Positions 11,597-24,003 of a stretch of DNA of 64,000 nt are shown here, in pieces. The notes below the pieces were generated by a model. The model saw only the letters and a list, made by a program, of their open reading frames with translations, was not told where the DNA came from and did no database searches. The DNA is taken from contig NC_073696.1 in the NCBI RefSeq assembly GCF_029784165.1, positions 232,141,771 to 232,205,770 on the forward strand. Reading direction: 5' to 3'. Positions within the stretch are counted from its first letter, which is position 1. The number at the start of each line of letters is the position of its first letter. The stretch is from Wyeomyia smithii. Its lineage: Eukaryota; Arthropoda; Insecta; Diptera; Culicidae. The position numbers were made by a program, and so were the translations under genes.

Positions 11597-11870
11597 CACC
11601 AACAACAACAACAATATCGCACGCTAGTCTGGGGGCTAATAGCGGTCTCGATCAACTAGTTATTAGTTGAGAGACTTCGTTATCGATATTGTTTTTGGCA
11701 CATTTGCATGTGTAAGATAAGTACAACGATACACCGTGCCCCAGTGCTGAGTCCAGAAATTTTTCAGCTCGAAAAGATCCTCGACACGATCGGGAATCGA
11801 GCCCGATATCACATCCGTGTGAGAGAGCTAGCCGACCGACATCGCTAACCACAGAGTCACGGGGACCACT
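11597..11870 (-). mobile_element. tRNA-derived SINE, minus strand
   Basis: On the minus strand it begins AGTGGTCCCCGTGACTC at 11870. It carries GTGGTTAGCGATG at the position of a pol III A box and GGCTCGATTCCCG as a B box. It ends in a (TTG)n tail at 11597-11615. The copy at 57968-58222 is the same family. The tRNA-like head and tail make it a SINE rather than a tRNA gene; no closed cloverleaf was found. Confidence 0.8.
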
Positions 11871-12269
11871 ACTGTTTCACTACCGCTGAACAGATTATTT
11901 AAAACACCGATGTTTTGATCAAAAGGTAAATAATTGCGAACGATTGTAATATAATAATAAAAAAAAATCAACGCTAAACTAGCTAAAAGTTATGCTTAAA
12001 ATCGTGCACTTTCAATCAATCAGAAGTTAGCTTCTCCTTCGTTCGCTTATGACTGCTTACTGATATATATTTCTCTATGTATGGAGGATGCTCGAAATTC
12101 AATCTTTCATTTCGTTTTAGGGGTCGGGCCAAAAGTGAAACGTGCTCAAATCGAACAAAGTCTGAAGTCTTAAAATAAAATATAACACTATTGTAGTCAT
12201 ACGTCAACATGCGGTCCTGTCTTGGAAAAAAACCTCTTAATTTTCTTGTCAAATCCACTTTTTTCTGTT
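11871..12269. other. AT-rich non-coding stretch
   Basis: An open frame of 80 residues (12016-12258 minus) has no recognisable motif. I see no element end, RNA gene or promoter here. Confidence 0.4.
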
Positions 12270-12489
12270 TCCTGCAATTTGCAATTTATAGGTGTTTGGT
12301 GGATAGGTGGCCAATTTGTTGATTTCATCGAATTTCTCAAAAAAAATCCTAGGAAACACTTATAACCCCATGGTAATATAAGCCAATTTCGAGATAAAAC
12401 ATTTTTACGAAAAATAATTGCGATATTAAAAACTGTGTTCGTGAAAATGTTATGTCTCGAGTTTGGCCTTTAGTAACATTTATCATATA

Positions 12490-14604
12490 CAGTAATCACC
12501 CGATTATACCTTTAAACCCGGGGTGATAGGTGTTTCTCACATGAAATTTTCCAAGAAACACGATAAAATTATGAAATTTAAGATAAAAACAAATTTAGTT
12601 TTTAAATACAAAAATAATCTATCTGGAGGCACTTCAGATCAAAAACAATATTTTTTCTGGATTCCTTGCTTTATTTTCTTCAAAAACTTAGCAGTACTTT
12701 TCGGACGTCTTACGTCTAATAATTGTAGAAAATAGAAAAAAAGTCGTTTTGACAAAAAAAAATGCGTTGAAAATCTACTAACGGAGAAGGGACGAAATTC
12801 GTTTTTTAAATTCCTATAAGTCGGTTTGTTTTTAACTGGTAGATGTTGGAACGGACACAGCTTATGACCAGTAGCGAAGTGACTGGCGCAAGTATCAGCT
12901 GGCTTTTTGAATTTGCTTTCGGCTTAAACAAAACACTTTCCGGTTGGTCAAATATCACAGCATCAGCACGATATTTTTCAGTGTGTGTTGTCAGAGTTTA
13001 GCGTTACGTGATTTCAGAGGGGGGAGTCATATTACACGTTGCTTGTTGTTGCATAGGGAGAGAAGGGGGTCTAAAATCTAAATATTCAGCGTTACGTAAT
13101 TCACTGGTTACACAATGACCCAGAAACTGAATTTAGGAGGAAATTCGAATCTAGAGCTCGATATCAATATTCTAGAGAAAAACTTTTTTCTACAAAGTTG
13201 TGATACAGTGATCACCCGATTATATCACCCCCTTGATGATGTTTGGGGTGATAAAATAAAGAAAGTGATAAAATCGGGAAATTTTTTTTATTATTATTTT
13301 GTTATGAAAGATGGTAAACCAATAATATAATACGTAGAATCAACGATTTAAATTACTACAAATAATCTAATCATATGAAAAAGCAGTTCTATCTGTCTGT
13401 CTGTCTCTCTGATTCTTATAAACGTGGAAACTACTTTACCAATCAGCGTGAAAATTTGTATGTAGGGGTTTTTGAGGCCGGAAAAGGTTATTAGAGTAGC
13501 TCGAAACACCTCCCTCTTATTTAAGGTAGGGCTCCCATACAAATATAACACTAACTTCTGCGTAACTTGAAAACTAATCAAGCAAGTGGAACCAAATTTG
13601 ACACGGTGAGGTTTTTAGGAGTAAGAAATATGTCAATGGTAACTTGACACCCTTCCCTGCTCTGGAAGGAAGGGCTCTCACATAAGTAAAACATCAATTT
13701 CGCTACTAGTTCGTAGGTTAGGTACTAGTGTTTGCATAAAACTATGAGTTGTACTGTTAGTGTCATACATTAAGACTTTTTACTTTTACTTCATTCACCC
13801 GCAAGCAGAAAACAAATCGATGACGAAGTTTAAATAACACCGAAGAATTTAAAAGTAATAGTTAATCGAGGATGCTGTCTACAGACTTTAAAAGACGAAA
13901 GTTAGTATCTTAAATGACAGTGGCAGCTTCAACTTGGTAAAAAAAATGCGAGATTTGGAGATGGTTGAAGTGCAATTACCCCTGAAAATATTGAAATAAT
14001 ATTTTAATAGATAAATTAATAAGATTTTAATAGATAAAACCTAATACTTTTTGGCAAAAACATGCATTTTCGGAAGGCTGATAACTTTGTAAAAGGTTTA
14101 ATTCTGAAAAATGTGGGAAAAAGTCAGAACGAGAACTGGGATTTTTAGTGCCTTTTGAAAGAAAACTTCATATGATTCGTAATATGTAAGAGATTTGCTG
14201 AGGATACTATGCGTCTATCTCAATCAAATGAAGGAGGAAATTTTCTATCTAACTCTTAGGTGAATTAATCACCCATTTTTCTAAACAAAAGATGCGTTGG
14301 TTAATAGTTAAAAAAAAATTAAAATACGTTTTGAAATTAATCTCTATTCAATTAATCGAACGAAAACACCAAAATAAAACACTGTGCAATGGTTGAGTTT
14401 TCAATGAAAACTATATCCAGAATGATGTTATTCTACACAGAGCTGTGCAAAGGTACTTAACTATTGAATCTAAATAAAAATCAGTTCATATTGACATTTT
14501 TTTTTTGATGAAACGTAATATGATGATGATAAAATCGGGTGAAAAAGGTGATAAAATCGGGGGCAGTTAAAATCGGGTACTGATATAATCGGGTGATTAC
14601 TGTC
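12490..14604. mobile_element. TA-flanked inverted-repeat element with subterminal ATCGGG repeats
   Basis: The left end CAGTAATCACCCGATTATA follows TA at 12488-12489. The right end is the inverted sequence (ending GGTGATTACTGTC) before TA at 14605-14606. A further start-like copy, CAGTGATCACCCGATTATA, lies at about 13206, and GATAAAATCGGG recurs near both this and the right end. CAGT termini and a TA target are typical of pogo/Tc1-mariner type elements. No transposase frame is visible. The element interrupts a repeat whose related copy begins TATGGTAAA at 32355, so the insertion is younger than that repeat. Confidence 0.65.
13340..13790 (+). mobile_element. Helitron-like conserved segment (tentative)
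   Basis: The run (TCTG)n at 13386-13407 is followed by TGGAAACTACTTTACCAAT, then GCGTGAAAATTTGTATGTAG and GGGGTTTTTGAGGCC. This succession is familiar to me from short Helitron-like repeats in insects. The assignment is from memory of the motif, not from ends, because neither a 5' TC nor a 3' CTRR terminus was located. It lies inside the TA-flanked element. Confidence 0.3.
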
Positions 14605-15480
14605 TATGGTAAAATGCTTATTTGAAAATTATCAAAAATTATGGTGACCCGAATTTTCGATGAAAAGTTAGATATAACTTTCTCATCCTTGTAGTTTAAA
14701 GAAAAATTATTTTATAATTTTTTGCTCCAATTTTTTTATTTCAAATTGTTACACTTCACAACATCCAACGACTTTTAGGGCTTTTCGAGACAAACAAATT
14801 GCAATACTAACATCGTGAATGGCTTGATTGTACTCAAAGTTGTTGACGTTTCTCTTCAAAAAAAAAAAATATATATATACCTCTTTAATTTCTTGTGTTC
14901 AAGTAATTTGAAAATAGGATAAAAATTATAATACTTTCATAGTTTTTGCATATTTGATTTAAAAAAGTAAGAAATAATTACCTTTATTTTAATACGAAAT
15001 CATCGAAAATCGATCAACTGGTTCGAAAATTATGAATTTTTGAAAATAAAATATACCGAATACAATCTTCTTTTTAGGTTATTTTGTTTCGGAACTGGTC
15101 ACCCAAAGTGCTTTAATTGTGCTTCAAATTGCAGTGTTTAATATTCATCATAAACAATCAGACCCTTGTTTTTTGTTGGGAAGTGGGTGGCCAGCGCCGA
15201 AACCGGGTGGCCAGAAAAAAAAATAATTCTATTTCATAACTTTTGAATCAGTTGAGTGATTTTCTATGTTTTTGTATCAAACTGAAGGTAATTATTTCTA
15301 GTTTCAAATAAAAAATATGTGTACTTCCGGATGCAAAAATACTAGAAACATAATAGTTTTCATCTTGTTTTCAAATTAAATGTACTCAGTTACAATAAAT
15401 AACATATCTTTAAAAATGGCCTTCAAAATTGAGTCAAGAGATTTTTTTTATGTTTTTTCCAAAGAGCAGTTTGAATGAAA
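14605..15480 (+). repeat. Palindrome-bearing repeat family R, copy 1
   Basis: From TATGGTAAAATGC onward the sequence is related to 32355-33397: shared GGTGACC, TTTTCGATG, TTATCCTTGTAG, CAACGACTTT and ACATCGT in the same order. It contains inverted arms at about 14930-15060 and 15230-15400 around TCGATCAACTGGTTC and its inverse. Part of the arm (ATTATTTCTAGTTT) recurs once more near 15590. No protein is encoded. Confidence 0.6.
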
Positions 15481-16040
15481 ATTTGAATTGATGAAAAATA
15501 TAAATAACTGTGGATAAATTTAAGATATATTTATGATATTTCCAATGTTAGCATTGAAAATTGTTTGATTTTGGATCAAATTTGACATCATTATTTCTAG
15601 TTTTATGTAAACATACAGAAGAATGAAATACATATGTGTACTTTTCAATGCAAAAGTGTTGAAATTATTATTATTCTTATCCTGTTTTTGAAGTCATACT
15701 CAATCACAAAAAATAAAATATCAAAAAAATTCAATACGTAGAGTCAAATACGACCCTAAAAATGGAGCCAAGAGATTATTTTTATGTTTGCCGCTTAAAA
15801 AATGACAAATAAATGAAAATGGCACTTATTTTCGAATAACGTCAATTGAAAAGCCCGTTCAAGGAAAGTTTAGATGTTAAATTGAGATTGAAAAATATAG
15901 AACTAAATAAAATGTCATTTTCAAAGATAGAGAAAAACTACTTAATCACAACATTGGAGACATTTTTTCTATCCACATATGTATAAAACTAGAATACGCG
16001 ACCCTATTTTTTTGATATTTCAATAATCGTTTCACCATAA

Positions 16041-16138
16041 ATACTAGTTTCGTAAAAAAAAAATTTCTCTAGAGTATTACTATCGAGCTCTAGATCCAAA
16101 TTTTCGCCTAAATTCAGATATTGGACCTTTGTGCACTG
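16041..16138 (-). repeat. Inverted copy of the 13108-13200 segment
   Basis: On the minus strand this reads CTGAATTTAGGCG, then ATCTAGAGCTCGATA and CTCTAGAGAAA. The plus strand at 13108-13200 reads CTGAATTTAGGAG, ATCTAGAGCTCGATA and TCTAGAGAAA. The two segments of about 95 bp are imperfect inverted copies about 3 kb apart and may be the ends of a larger disrupted element. Confidence 0.5.
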
Positions 16139-16434
16139 GTCAACACAGGTTTTGCCCTAGGACTAGATCTGGAAAAATACGAAAGATTAAAGCTTTTCAA
16201 CTATTCCCGTGAATTGTGGTGCCCCAAGCAAACATGAAAGTGCCTCAAAAGGTTGCAGAGTTTTTGCTCACCGAGTTCGTCGCTTCTACGTTTGCTTTTA
16301 GGCAAACTTCGTACAAGCCTCTTAAGAATAAACGTACTTCCGAGCTAGTTAGCTGAGGGCGCCACAATTCGAAGGAACGGGTAAAAAGCTATGATCTTTT
16401 TCTCAGCTTGATCTCTAGAGCAAACCTGTGTTGA
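16139..16434. mobile_element. 296-bp palindromic MITE
   Basis: The left end is GTCAACACAGGTTTTGC and the right end the inverse, GCAAACCTGTGTTGAC. Arms of about 80 bp continue through AAAGCTTTTCAACTATTCCC and GAATTGTGGTGCCCC on one side and their imperfect complements on the other. There is no coding capacity. A related, more diverged palindrome with GAATTTTGGTGCCCC lies at 24339-24545. Confidence 0.7.
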
Positions 16435-16835
16435 CAACGGGTTGCGAAAGTAAAGAAAAATGTTCTTGAGCTCAAACTGAAAAAAATAAAGATTGTAGTA
16501 TTTTAATCAATTCCATGAGAATTGGGGCTACACAATCTAGTCTAACGGTCCATCAAGGGAAATTACATGTTTTTATACTATTTGTTCTAGGGAGATCTGT
16601 TGTAGTTATAAGAAAACTTTGGGTGAAAATTGCAGGATAAAGATAAGGAAAAAAAATAATTTAGAGGTTAGGTTTACCTAAATTAGTTGCCAAGAGCTTC
16701 ATAATTTGAAATTACTATTGGAATAATATTGCATCATTAGAATTTGATTACTCTCAAACATGTTGAACATTTGAAAAATTTTTTGTTTGTTTTTAATATT
16801 GGAATAAAAATTTGCCCTACATGTCTCTACCCAGA

Positions 16836-17005
16836 ATAATATCAAGTATTAGTAAGAAGAATAATAGAAAGAGTATAGAATTATAGAGTATAGAATAATA
16901 GAGTATAGAATAATAGAATAGAATAAAGAAAGAGTAAGAATAATAGAAAGAGTTAGTAAGAAGAATAATATCAAGTATCGAGAAAAAATATAATGAAAGA
17001 GAGAA
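16836..17005. repeat. A-rich imperfect minisatellite
   Basis: AATAATAGA and GAGTATAGAAT units recur irregularly. The phrase AAGAATAATAGAAAGAG occurs twice and AATAATATCAAGTAT brackets the array at both ends. The minus-strand frame of 60 residues here is a product of the repeat. Confidence 0.7.
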
Positions 17006-18000
17006 TTCAACCCGGTCTTGATTTGATGCATAGTTTAGTGTTCATCTTTTTATTTCCACACCCTAAATTGAAAATAACTCGAACAGGTATTGATTAACAA
17101 TGTCAATCATCATAAGTTTCATTTCAAATAATTGCTCAAATAAATTATTTTCATTGAAATACAATTATTTCCAAAATATATATTTCTACATCCTGGACTT
17201 TTCACCACAAGTTTTGTCATAATTTCATATCTCTTTGAAAAAATTAACTGAAAATCACTCATTTTTTTTAGTAAATTGAAATTTTGTGTTAATTTAGAAT
17301 TTTCCGCAGTTAAAATAAAATGCTTTTTCACAATGCAGGTAATTATTTTGTAAGGCTTTATTAGTTCCCTGCAAACAATACTCAGACAGTTTTCTGCGCA
17401 TCCGAAGGATACTGAGCTACAATAATGCATTGAATAAAGCCTATGCCCAAATGCTTACTACGGCTTCGAATGTTGTTTACATCACCCCAGCAAACATGAG
17501 GATGTGTTCTCTGTGCCTTTGAAAATTCGAAGTCAGCCAATTTCGGCTCATGTACCGCTTCACCTCAAGTCTAGAAATTTGGTTTATCCATAAAAAATAC
17601 TTAGTTTGCTAAGTCGATCAAGTCGATTCAAATCAAGTGATCGCATGTTCATGTTGTTTTTCCCGTTTCAAATTTTTGGTTTATGAACACAAAATTTTTG
17701 GTACAGACATCTCCCTTCAAATATGCTATTTTTAACCGCATTTTCATGTTATCGTGAAAGATGGATTATCGAGTGGTTTCTAAGATCATTGCAATTTTTT
17801 CTTTTTCTCATTAGGAAACCGAACGTTAAAGGCGTGGAAAATCGCAATTATAAATCTAATTAATACAATAATTCTACTATAAATAGTGTTTCGGAAACAA
17901 TATTAATGACTCTATTTCTAGTACTTTTCACAATTTGATCAGCAAGAATTGTAAATTCTGGGAAAATAGGGGGCGTTTGAGCTATTTTCATATACGGTAG
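17006..18000. other. AT-rich non-coding stretch
   Basis: No gene or complete element is recognisable. CCCCAGCAAACATGAGGATG near 17488 recalls CCCCAAGCAAACATGAAAGTG inside the palindrome at 16139-16434, so a decayed relative of that element may lie here. Confidence 0.35.
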
Positions 18001-20750
18001 CTACCGAAAAGCCACACTTTACGGCCAATCGTACACGTAACGAATGCAATCAGCGAGCGCGAAGCGCAATAGCGATCCGAAACCAATTAAAAAACTGCTC
18101 GCTGGATCGGTAGCCACAACCGTTTTTCATCGGGAAACTCCCTCTCCCGTTTCGAAGTGAAGCAGGGGGGGTGCCCCGGCAGTGTGAACGCCCACCCACT
18201 GGGGATCGAACAAATTGCATCGATTCAGCGGCATGCCGGCCACCGCCTTTATGAAATTGCGCCGGCACCCAGCTTGGAAGCTCCCGAAAGCAATGGGCAC
18301 TAATAAATTGTAGCAACAAATAATGGAGGTAAAAAAAACCATCGATTTACAGACTGCGAGCGCACGCGTGCGATTGATCAACATCGGCAACAATTATCAG
18401 GGCGCCTCGAACCGCATAAAAAACCAAACACACACACACACACACATACACATCGGGTGGTATGTGCAATGGCCAGTTGCGATCGCCCTCTTGGTGCTCA
18501 TAATCAGCTGATTATGCATCGATTTAAGCGACGAACAAAAAAACCAACAAACATCGTCGGTGCAGCAATCGGCGCGTTGTCTAGACGACGAAAGTGCAAT
18601 TATTTCCACCTAAACAAACATGTACAGGGGGTGGTGTTGCCGTGCGCAACGCCAAACTGCGAAGGGGCACCCACCCGAGACCACAGCCGCCTGGTGCATT
18701 TTGCGTGACACACAAAAAAAATTTCAAAACCAATTTGCATACTAATTGATAAAATCCTGTTATTAGCTGGCCGTGTTGTACCTAGGTTTAAGCTCTCTTT
18801 ACCTGATTAGGATTGTAGCAGCCAGTGGCAGCAGGGCTCCGAAGGCAAAGACTGAAAAAAAAACAAGAAGAAATGAAAATAATAAAAAAAATTAAACGGG
18901 GAAATCGGTAATCTCACAATAAAAAAATTAAAATTAGAGAAAAAACGGCCCCAAGGCAAATTAGTTTTTCTGGATAAACCGGTGATTAGGCGCAGGCCAC
19001 CGCCGCCGCTGCTGCCAGTGCAGATTGCGTTCACGAACCACAAAGTGTTTGAACATGCTTAAAAGAGCGGAGATTTCGGCCTATGATTAGTGCTATCTTA
19101 AGCAGAAATTCAACATTTTTAATGTTTCGTTCATTTGCACGCTATCTATGAGCCAAAGCGGTTGGTTTCTTGGTTGGGTGGCGAGTCTCACAATCAGCAC
19201 CAGAGAACTAATTTGATCACGTTTCGGTTCGGAAACAGCCGAAAGGAGCGCCGGCCGGTCACGCGCAGTAGGCCTCTACTTTACACACACACACACACAC
19301 TCGAACCATTCGATACGGGTGTTTATCAGTGGCCAAATAGCTCTGCGACATCGAAGCAAACAGACTTGTATGCACAATAATAAGCGACGAACTTTCAAAT
19401 TTACCGTTCACTGTCGAATTTCACTGAATTAAACGGAATTCGGACATTTTGACGTTATCGGCGATCATTTACCCTGCTATTTTTTTTGGGAAAATGTGTG
19501 TGCTACGTCGGCTGGAACTGACCCCGAACAAGGCACGCATTTTCGAATGTTGCGGTTTGTTACCGAAAGCATTCCATGAAGCTGACAGATTATCACGGAT
19601 TGTTTACGTTACGGTTCGTAAACGCTGTTAACCATCAGATTTGGGTATATAAAATGCTAAACACAGTGAAGATTAATTTAGCCTTTTTTTTACTGGCTTG
19701 CATTATTTATTTCGATAGCATCGCTGAAAAATACCTTTAGGTAATGGTCGGTGTAATCTGCTGTTTTTGTTTTATTACAACGCATTGTTTGCATTGATAA
19801 TTTTACACCCTTGTTTTCCTAGTCGGAACAAATTTATGACACATAAAATATGCCGAATCAAAGAGGCACCAAGTTGACGAAACAAAATCAAATTACTGTT
19901 TTCCCTAACAATCCGCTTCTGTAAAGCACGAGATCCCATCTCCGGCTGCTTGCCTGCCTGCCTCTGGTTGGCTCAGCCAGCTGCAACAAGTTAATTTTGT
20001 TTGCCCCGCAGTCACCTGGCAAGAGCGCCTGGCCATTTATTAGTGCTGCACCGTTTGTCGAGTGTTAATTTGCTTCTAAATCATCACTTTCATTTTGCAA
20101 TTTCGCTATTCCCGCTATTGCCGAATGATAAATACTTCAACAAATTGACATTTCGACCGTTCCACACCGATCGGCCGGTACCCACATGAAACATTATTAA
20201 TTACGTCTAAACGGTTGTAAGAAAGAAGCAATTTCCTTCTTATCATTATACGTCGTCGTAGGATGGGGCACCGGCTTACCTCCGGCCTTCTCCAAGTCTT
20301 CCCAGTCATTCTCGGGCACAACAGAAGCCGGCTTTATTCGTTCCAAACTGTTTTTATTTCCCGCGTGCCACAGAGCAAGACAGCTACGGATTTGATTGAT
20401 AAGTTAATTTCTTTTAATGGCTGACCTTTGCCGCCGGTGCCGCCAAAGACCGGTGTGGCACACACGAAGGCGAGTGCGAGAGACGAGCGATCGAGCGCTT
20501 CCCGTCTCTAGCGAAAAAGTAGCTAAAAAGTAGTCAACCCCCGATAGTGCCGGATGGCGCGCCTCGCACTCGAAGCGGTACAGAATAGTACAGTGGTTTT
20601 GCTTATTTTTATCCCTACTTACGCGATCGTTGTCGTTCTTGAACGCGGATCGAACGCGCAGCTACTGTCGCAGCGAATAGGTGTCCTTTTCGATATCGAG
20701 GGAAGGAATAAAATGAAGTTGCTGATCCTGGATTGAACCGTTTTTCAATG
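18001..20750. other. GC-richer, repeat-poor island with short (CA)n tracts
   Basis: Base composition shifts to balanced GC with frequent CpG, and no transposon ends are found. (CA)n tracts lie at about 18428-18452 and 19283-19302. Open frames of 60-90 residues on both strands overlap one another and show no domains. One short segment with good splice-site context is listed separately (18803-18851). The island may belong to a host gene's intron or flank. Confidence 0.45.
18803..18851 (-). CDS. Candidate 49-nt internal exon (hydrophobic segment)
   Basis: Minus-strand reading shows a long pyrimidine tract ending TTTTTTTTTCAG (18852-18863), then 49 nt, then CAG|GTAAAG, a strong donor (GT at 18801-18802). 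In one frame the segment encodes FAFGALLPLAATILIR, a hydrophobic stretch like a signal peptide core or membrane helix. A second frame is also open (LCLRSPAATG...) and the third has a stop. It lies in a GC-richer island with CpG-containing flanks. I cannot name the gene and see no neighbouring exon I trust. A chance match to splice consensus remains possible. Confidence 0.3.
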
Positions 20751-20853
20751 AAAATTTATAATGAAATTCCTAATATTCAAAAACAAAATAAGTCTGAGAT
20801 TTTAAGTCTTCATATTACGCTTTTGAACTCTTATACAATATAATAATAAAATA

Positions 20854-22516
20854 TCCCAAGTAACACACGTTGTTATAGAGCAGTTGAGATAACTCCTCTA
20901 ATACAACCTGCAGTTATAGATTTCAGTTGACATTACCTTTTCCATGACATCTCTATCCCCAGAAAAGCGCAAAAACTAAAGGCTACTAGAACAAGTACTG
21001 GTACTTTATGATGTATTATAAAACTTCATGAAAGCAAGCCAACTTGTTAGACTGAAGCTGTAAAATACATCTCGAGTACCAATACGGTAGAAATACGTTG
21101 ACAACAGGTTATTTTTAAGTTGTAATTGCTAACTAATCAAAACATCGCTGACGCAAGCGTAAAACTTCATAATAAAAATATCGCAGAACGACACTGATTT
21201 ATATCAGGAACAATAATGGAAAAAAAATTAGTGATTATGGCGTTTCGAATAATCAAATAAAAAAACAATAATAAATCAACCATTTGATGCTTTTATTACA
21301 AAGTTTTACGTGCGCGTCAAATTTCATGGTGAAACATTACGTTTTACTTCTGAAAAAATTATGCGCCATTCATTGGATATTGTTTTATATTTGTCAATCA
21401 GTGGAAAATAGATCATGCATTACAGATTCACTGATTTATTTCATTGCGAAGAGTCAATTTATTCCACCACCGCATGGGCTTAGTTCGTAAACAACTATCT
21501 GGCATCTCTTTCTTACATGCGTAGTAAATCGCAATGTTCTTTTTTTTTCCTTGGGTAGATCTGCACTGACCCAGTGCAATGAAGAAATTCGCGCATTCAT
21601 GGGTCAGAATTCACCATAACAAAGCGCATGCGCAAATGCGTTGCTATGACAACATTTACCCAGCGCATGCGCAAATGTATTGTTACGCGCAGTGCAACCA
21701 GTTCGATGATCGTTTTTGTCAGTGGCACTTTTAATCAATTATAAATTGATGATGAAAAGCAATGTTTCTGTCGCTTGAACATTGAAATTGTTTTCGCATA
21801 GTTTCAACGTTATCTAGACATAAAATAATTCAAAACTAGAGAACGATGTTAGATATACGGTAACAAAAATTAGAGTGATATTGGTTGCACTGTAAGCGTT
21901 TTGTTTACCTTTTCATGGCGCATTTGACCCACATCGAATAGGTTTACTTAAATCGTTTGAATAATTTCATTAACAATTTGATCAAGTAGTTTTACGTTGG
22001 TTTTCGAATACCAATAATAGGAAAAGTACTTTACAGGTACGTAGTATTGTTTTTAGTCGTATAATATTGAACGCGCGCAGCTGCCCCGGCTGGGCATTTC
22101 ATACACAGTTTTTCTAATACATAGTGAAAACATCTGGAGAACAACTTTAAGACAAGTGTCGTCATTTGTGTCATAGTTGTTGTTTGTTCAACTCATGTTA
22201 TTGAAAAACATCTCCAAACCCAGGGAAAAAATGAGTTTGTGTTCGAAATGTGGTTGAATTACTGATGAAAAACATCTTCTCACAAATGTTGTATTTTAAG
22301 TTGTTTTCTGTACTGTTTTGATAACATCATAAACACAAATTTCAGATAAGCAGCAGCAGTTTATATTCGATAATATATTAAATACACTTATGCTATGAAA
22401 TAACATCTCGAGAACAAGAATATAACAACACAGGTTCTGAACTACGCTAATAGTATTCTTATATGACTACTGTCATTGTGAATTATTTTCAAACATGTTT
22501 TGTGTGTTACTTGGGA
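20854..22516. mobile_element. TA-flanked inverted-repeat element (TCCCAAGTAACACAC ends)
   Basis: TCCCAAGTAACACAC at 20854 is matched by the inverted GTGTGTTACTTGGGA ending at 22516, with TA immediately outside each end (20852-20853 and 22517-22518). The interior of 1.66 kb encodes no transposase. It contains AGCGCATGCGCAAATG twice (about 21623 and 21662) and a block near 22100-22300 rich in AACATCT. A TA target fits Tc1/mariner-like or other TA-targeting elements. The superfamily is not fixed. Confidence 0.65.
21624..21672. promoter_or_regulatory. Pair of GCGCATGCGC palindromes (NRF-1/Ewg-type motif)
   Basis: GCGCATGCGC occurs at 21624-21633 and 21663-21672, 39 bp apart, each followed by AAATG. 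The palindrome fits the consensus of the NRF-1 (Erect wing in flies) binding site. Two copies inside a 1.66-kb element in AT-rich DNA are unlikely to be random, but they may just be a short internal duplication. Confidence 0.35.
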
Positions 22517-22518
22517 TA

Positions 22519-24003
22519 TGGACTTCCTACGAAGAACGAATGTCTCGGGAAAATCACGGATTTAGCAGTACTTCCATTTTTACTACTTTCGATACCATGT
22601 AACTCTCTTATGGTTACTATTCTCCCCAAATTTTATAACAGCATATCTCTGTATGATATGAAGCTGGTTTGGTACCAAGAATAAACTTCTGTTGTGGAAA
22701 TATATAAATTTGATATGAAGGCTTGTGTTAAGAATATTGATGTTTCCATTTTAAAGTTTCCAACACATTTGTTCTAGTAACTTATTACGTTCACCAGTCT
22801 TGGCATACTTATCGTGTTTAACAAAAAGGCTCATATAATTTGCACGGAACACAGAAGCATATTGAAAAAAAAAAAAAAAACGGATGTGTTGATTATTTTT
22901 TTCGCACGCTGGAAGCAAATGCACACTGCGTAAAGCAAGCCAAACACGCAACATCAGAAAGCTTGTATTGTGAAGAGTAAGCGCATAAAGCTCTCGCAAA
23001 GAGACTTTCTCGATTGCGAGCTGATAAAATTTAGATAGCGCACATTTATTGCTCATTGATAAGGGCACTATGATGAAAATTTTAGCTGGTTGAAAACTTT
23101 TCTGGCTGTTTCCTTAATAACCTGTTCTGTAGCGTCTACGTAGGGCTCTGCGCTATGCTCACTGTGTTATGCTCACTGAGTTTTTTTATTATCACGGTGC
23201 AGGTCTATGATAAATTTAGCCCAGACACAGTTAATTTACTCAACAGCACGCAGCTTTGGCTCGCCTACTCATATGTGTAGTTATATTCCACACTCCCTAC
23301 GCGCAAAGGTACCGCTCAATAAGGTTGTGCTTTTTTTATTTGCTCATCACAATGCCTATTAACAAACTGATGTGATGTAATTTATGTGTTGAAAAATGCT
23401 CAAAGATGAGTAAGTGAACAAGACTGACGTTCACTAACGTTTTAATCGAATGGTGAGGTTTTCTCAAACTTTTTTTTCAAAACGGATTTTATTCACAGTT
23501 TTTATTTGTAAAATAATAATATCGCTGCGCGTTGCCTATATTATACCCATGTTGTATGTGGCCCCGCCTTTTTTCAAGTTACGTCATTATCTCTGTGAGA
23601 AGCATTTTTTTTGTTAGGGATTTTAACCAATTGTTGGTCATTAATCCCTAACACACGAGACACAAAGTCATTTCATTTCGTAATAAAAATTTACGAAAAA
23701 TAAAATGGTATAAATTGCCTCGCCTTTTTTCCAAGTTTTATCAGTCTCTCAGTTTCGCGAAACGCAGACATTTTTTTCCGTTTCATGAATGTGAAATGGA
23801 AAAATAGATATTGAATTTCTTGTAGGGAATCATCAGAACCGGAGCTGTAAGCGTTCTTGGCCACGTAATGGTATATCACACTGTTGCGTGTTACATCTGG
23901 CGACTAAGGCTGGGGACACCCAATTCTCTCCTTTGTGTTGACTGGGGACAGACATAAGAATAAAAACAAATTGAGTTTGAAATGTTTCTGTGAAGTCGTC
24001 TGT
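22519..24003. other. Non-coding stretch with a local duplication
   Basis: No gene is recognised. Segments at 23545-23612 and 23700-23776 are diverged direct copies sharing CGCCTTTTTTCAAGTT, TCTCTGTGAG or TCTCTCAGTT, and CATTTTTTT. They flank the hairpin at 23613-23652. Confidence 0.4.
23613..23652. repeat. Perfect 10-bp stem hairpin
   Basis: GTTAGGGATT at 23613-23622 pairs with AATCCCTAAC at 23643-23652. The loop is itself partly symmetric (ACCAATTGTTGGT). It may be a tiny foldback insertion. Confidence 0.5.

Noticed and set aside
22751..23068. 105-residue minus-strand frame
   Set aside because: No motif is present, and part of it is encoded by a long A run giving poly-Phe. I see no supporting context.
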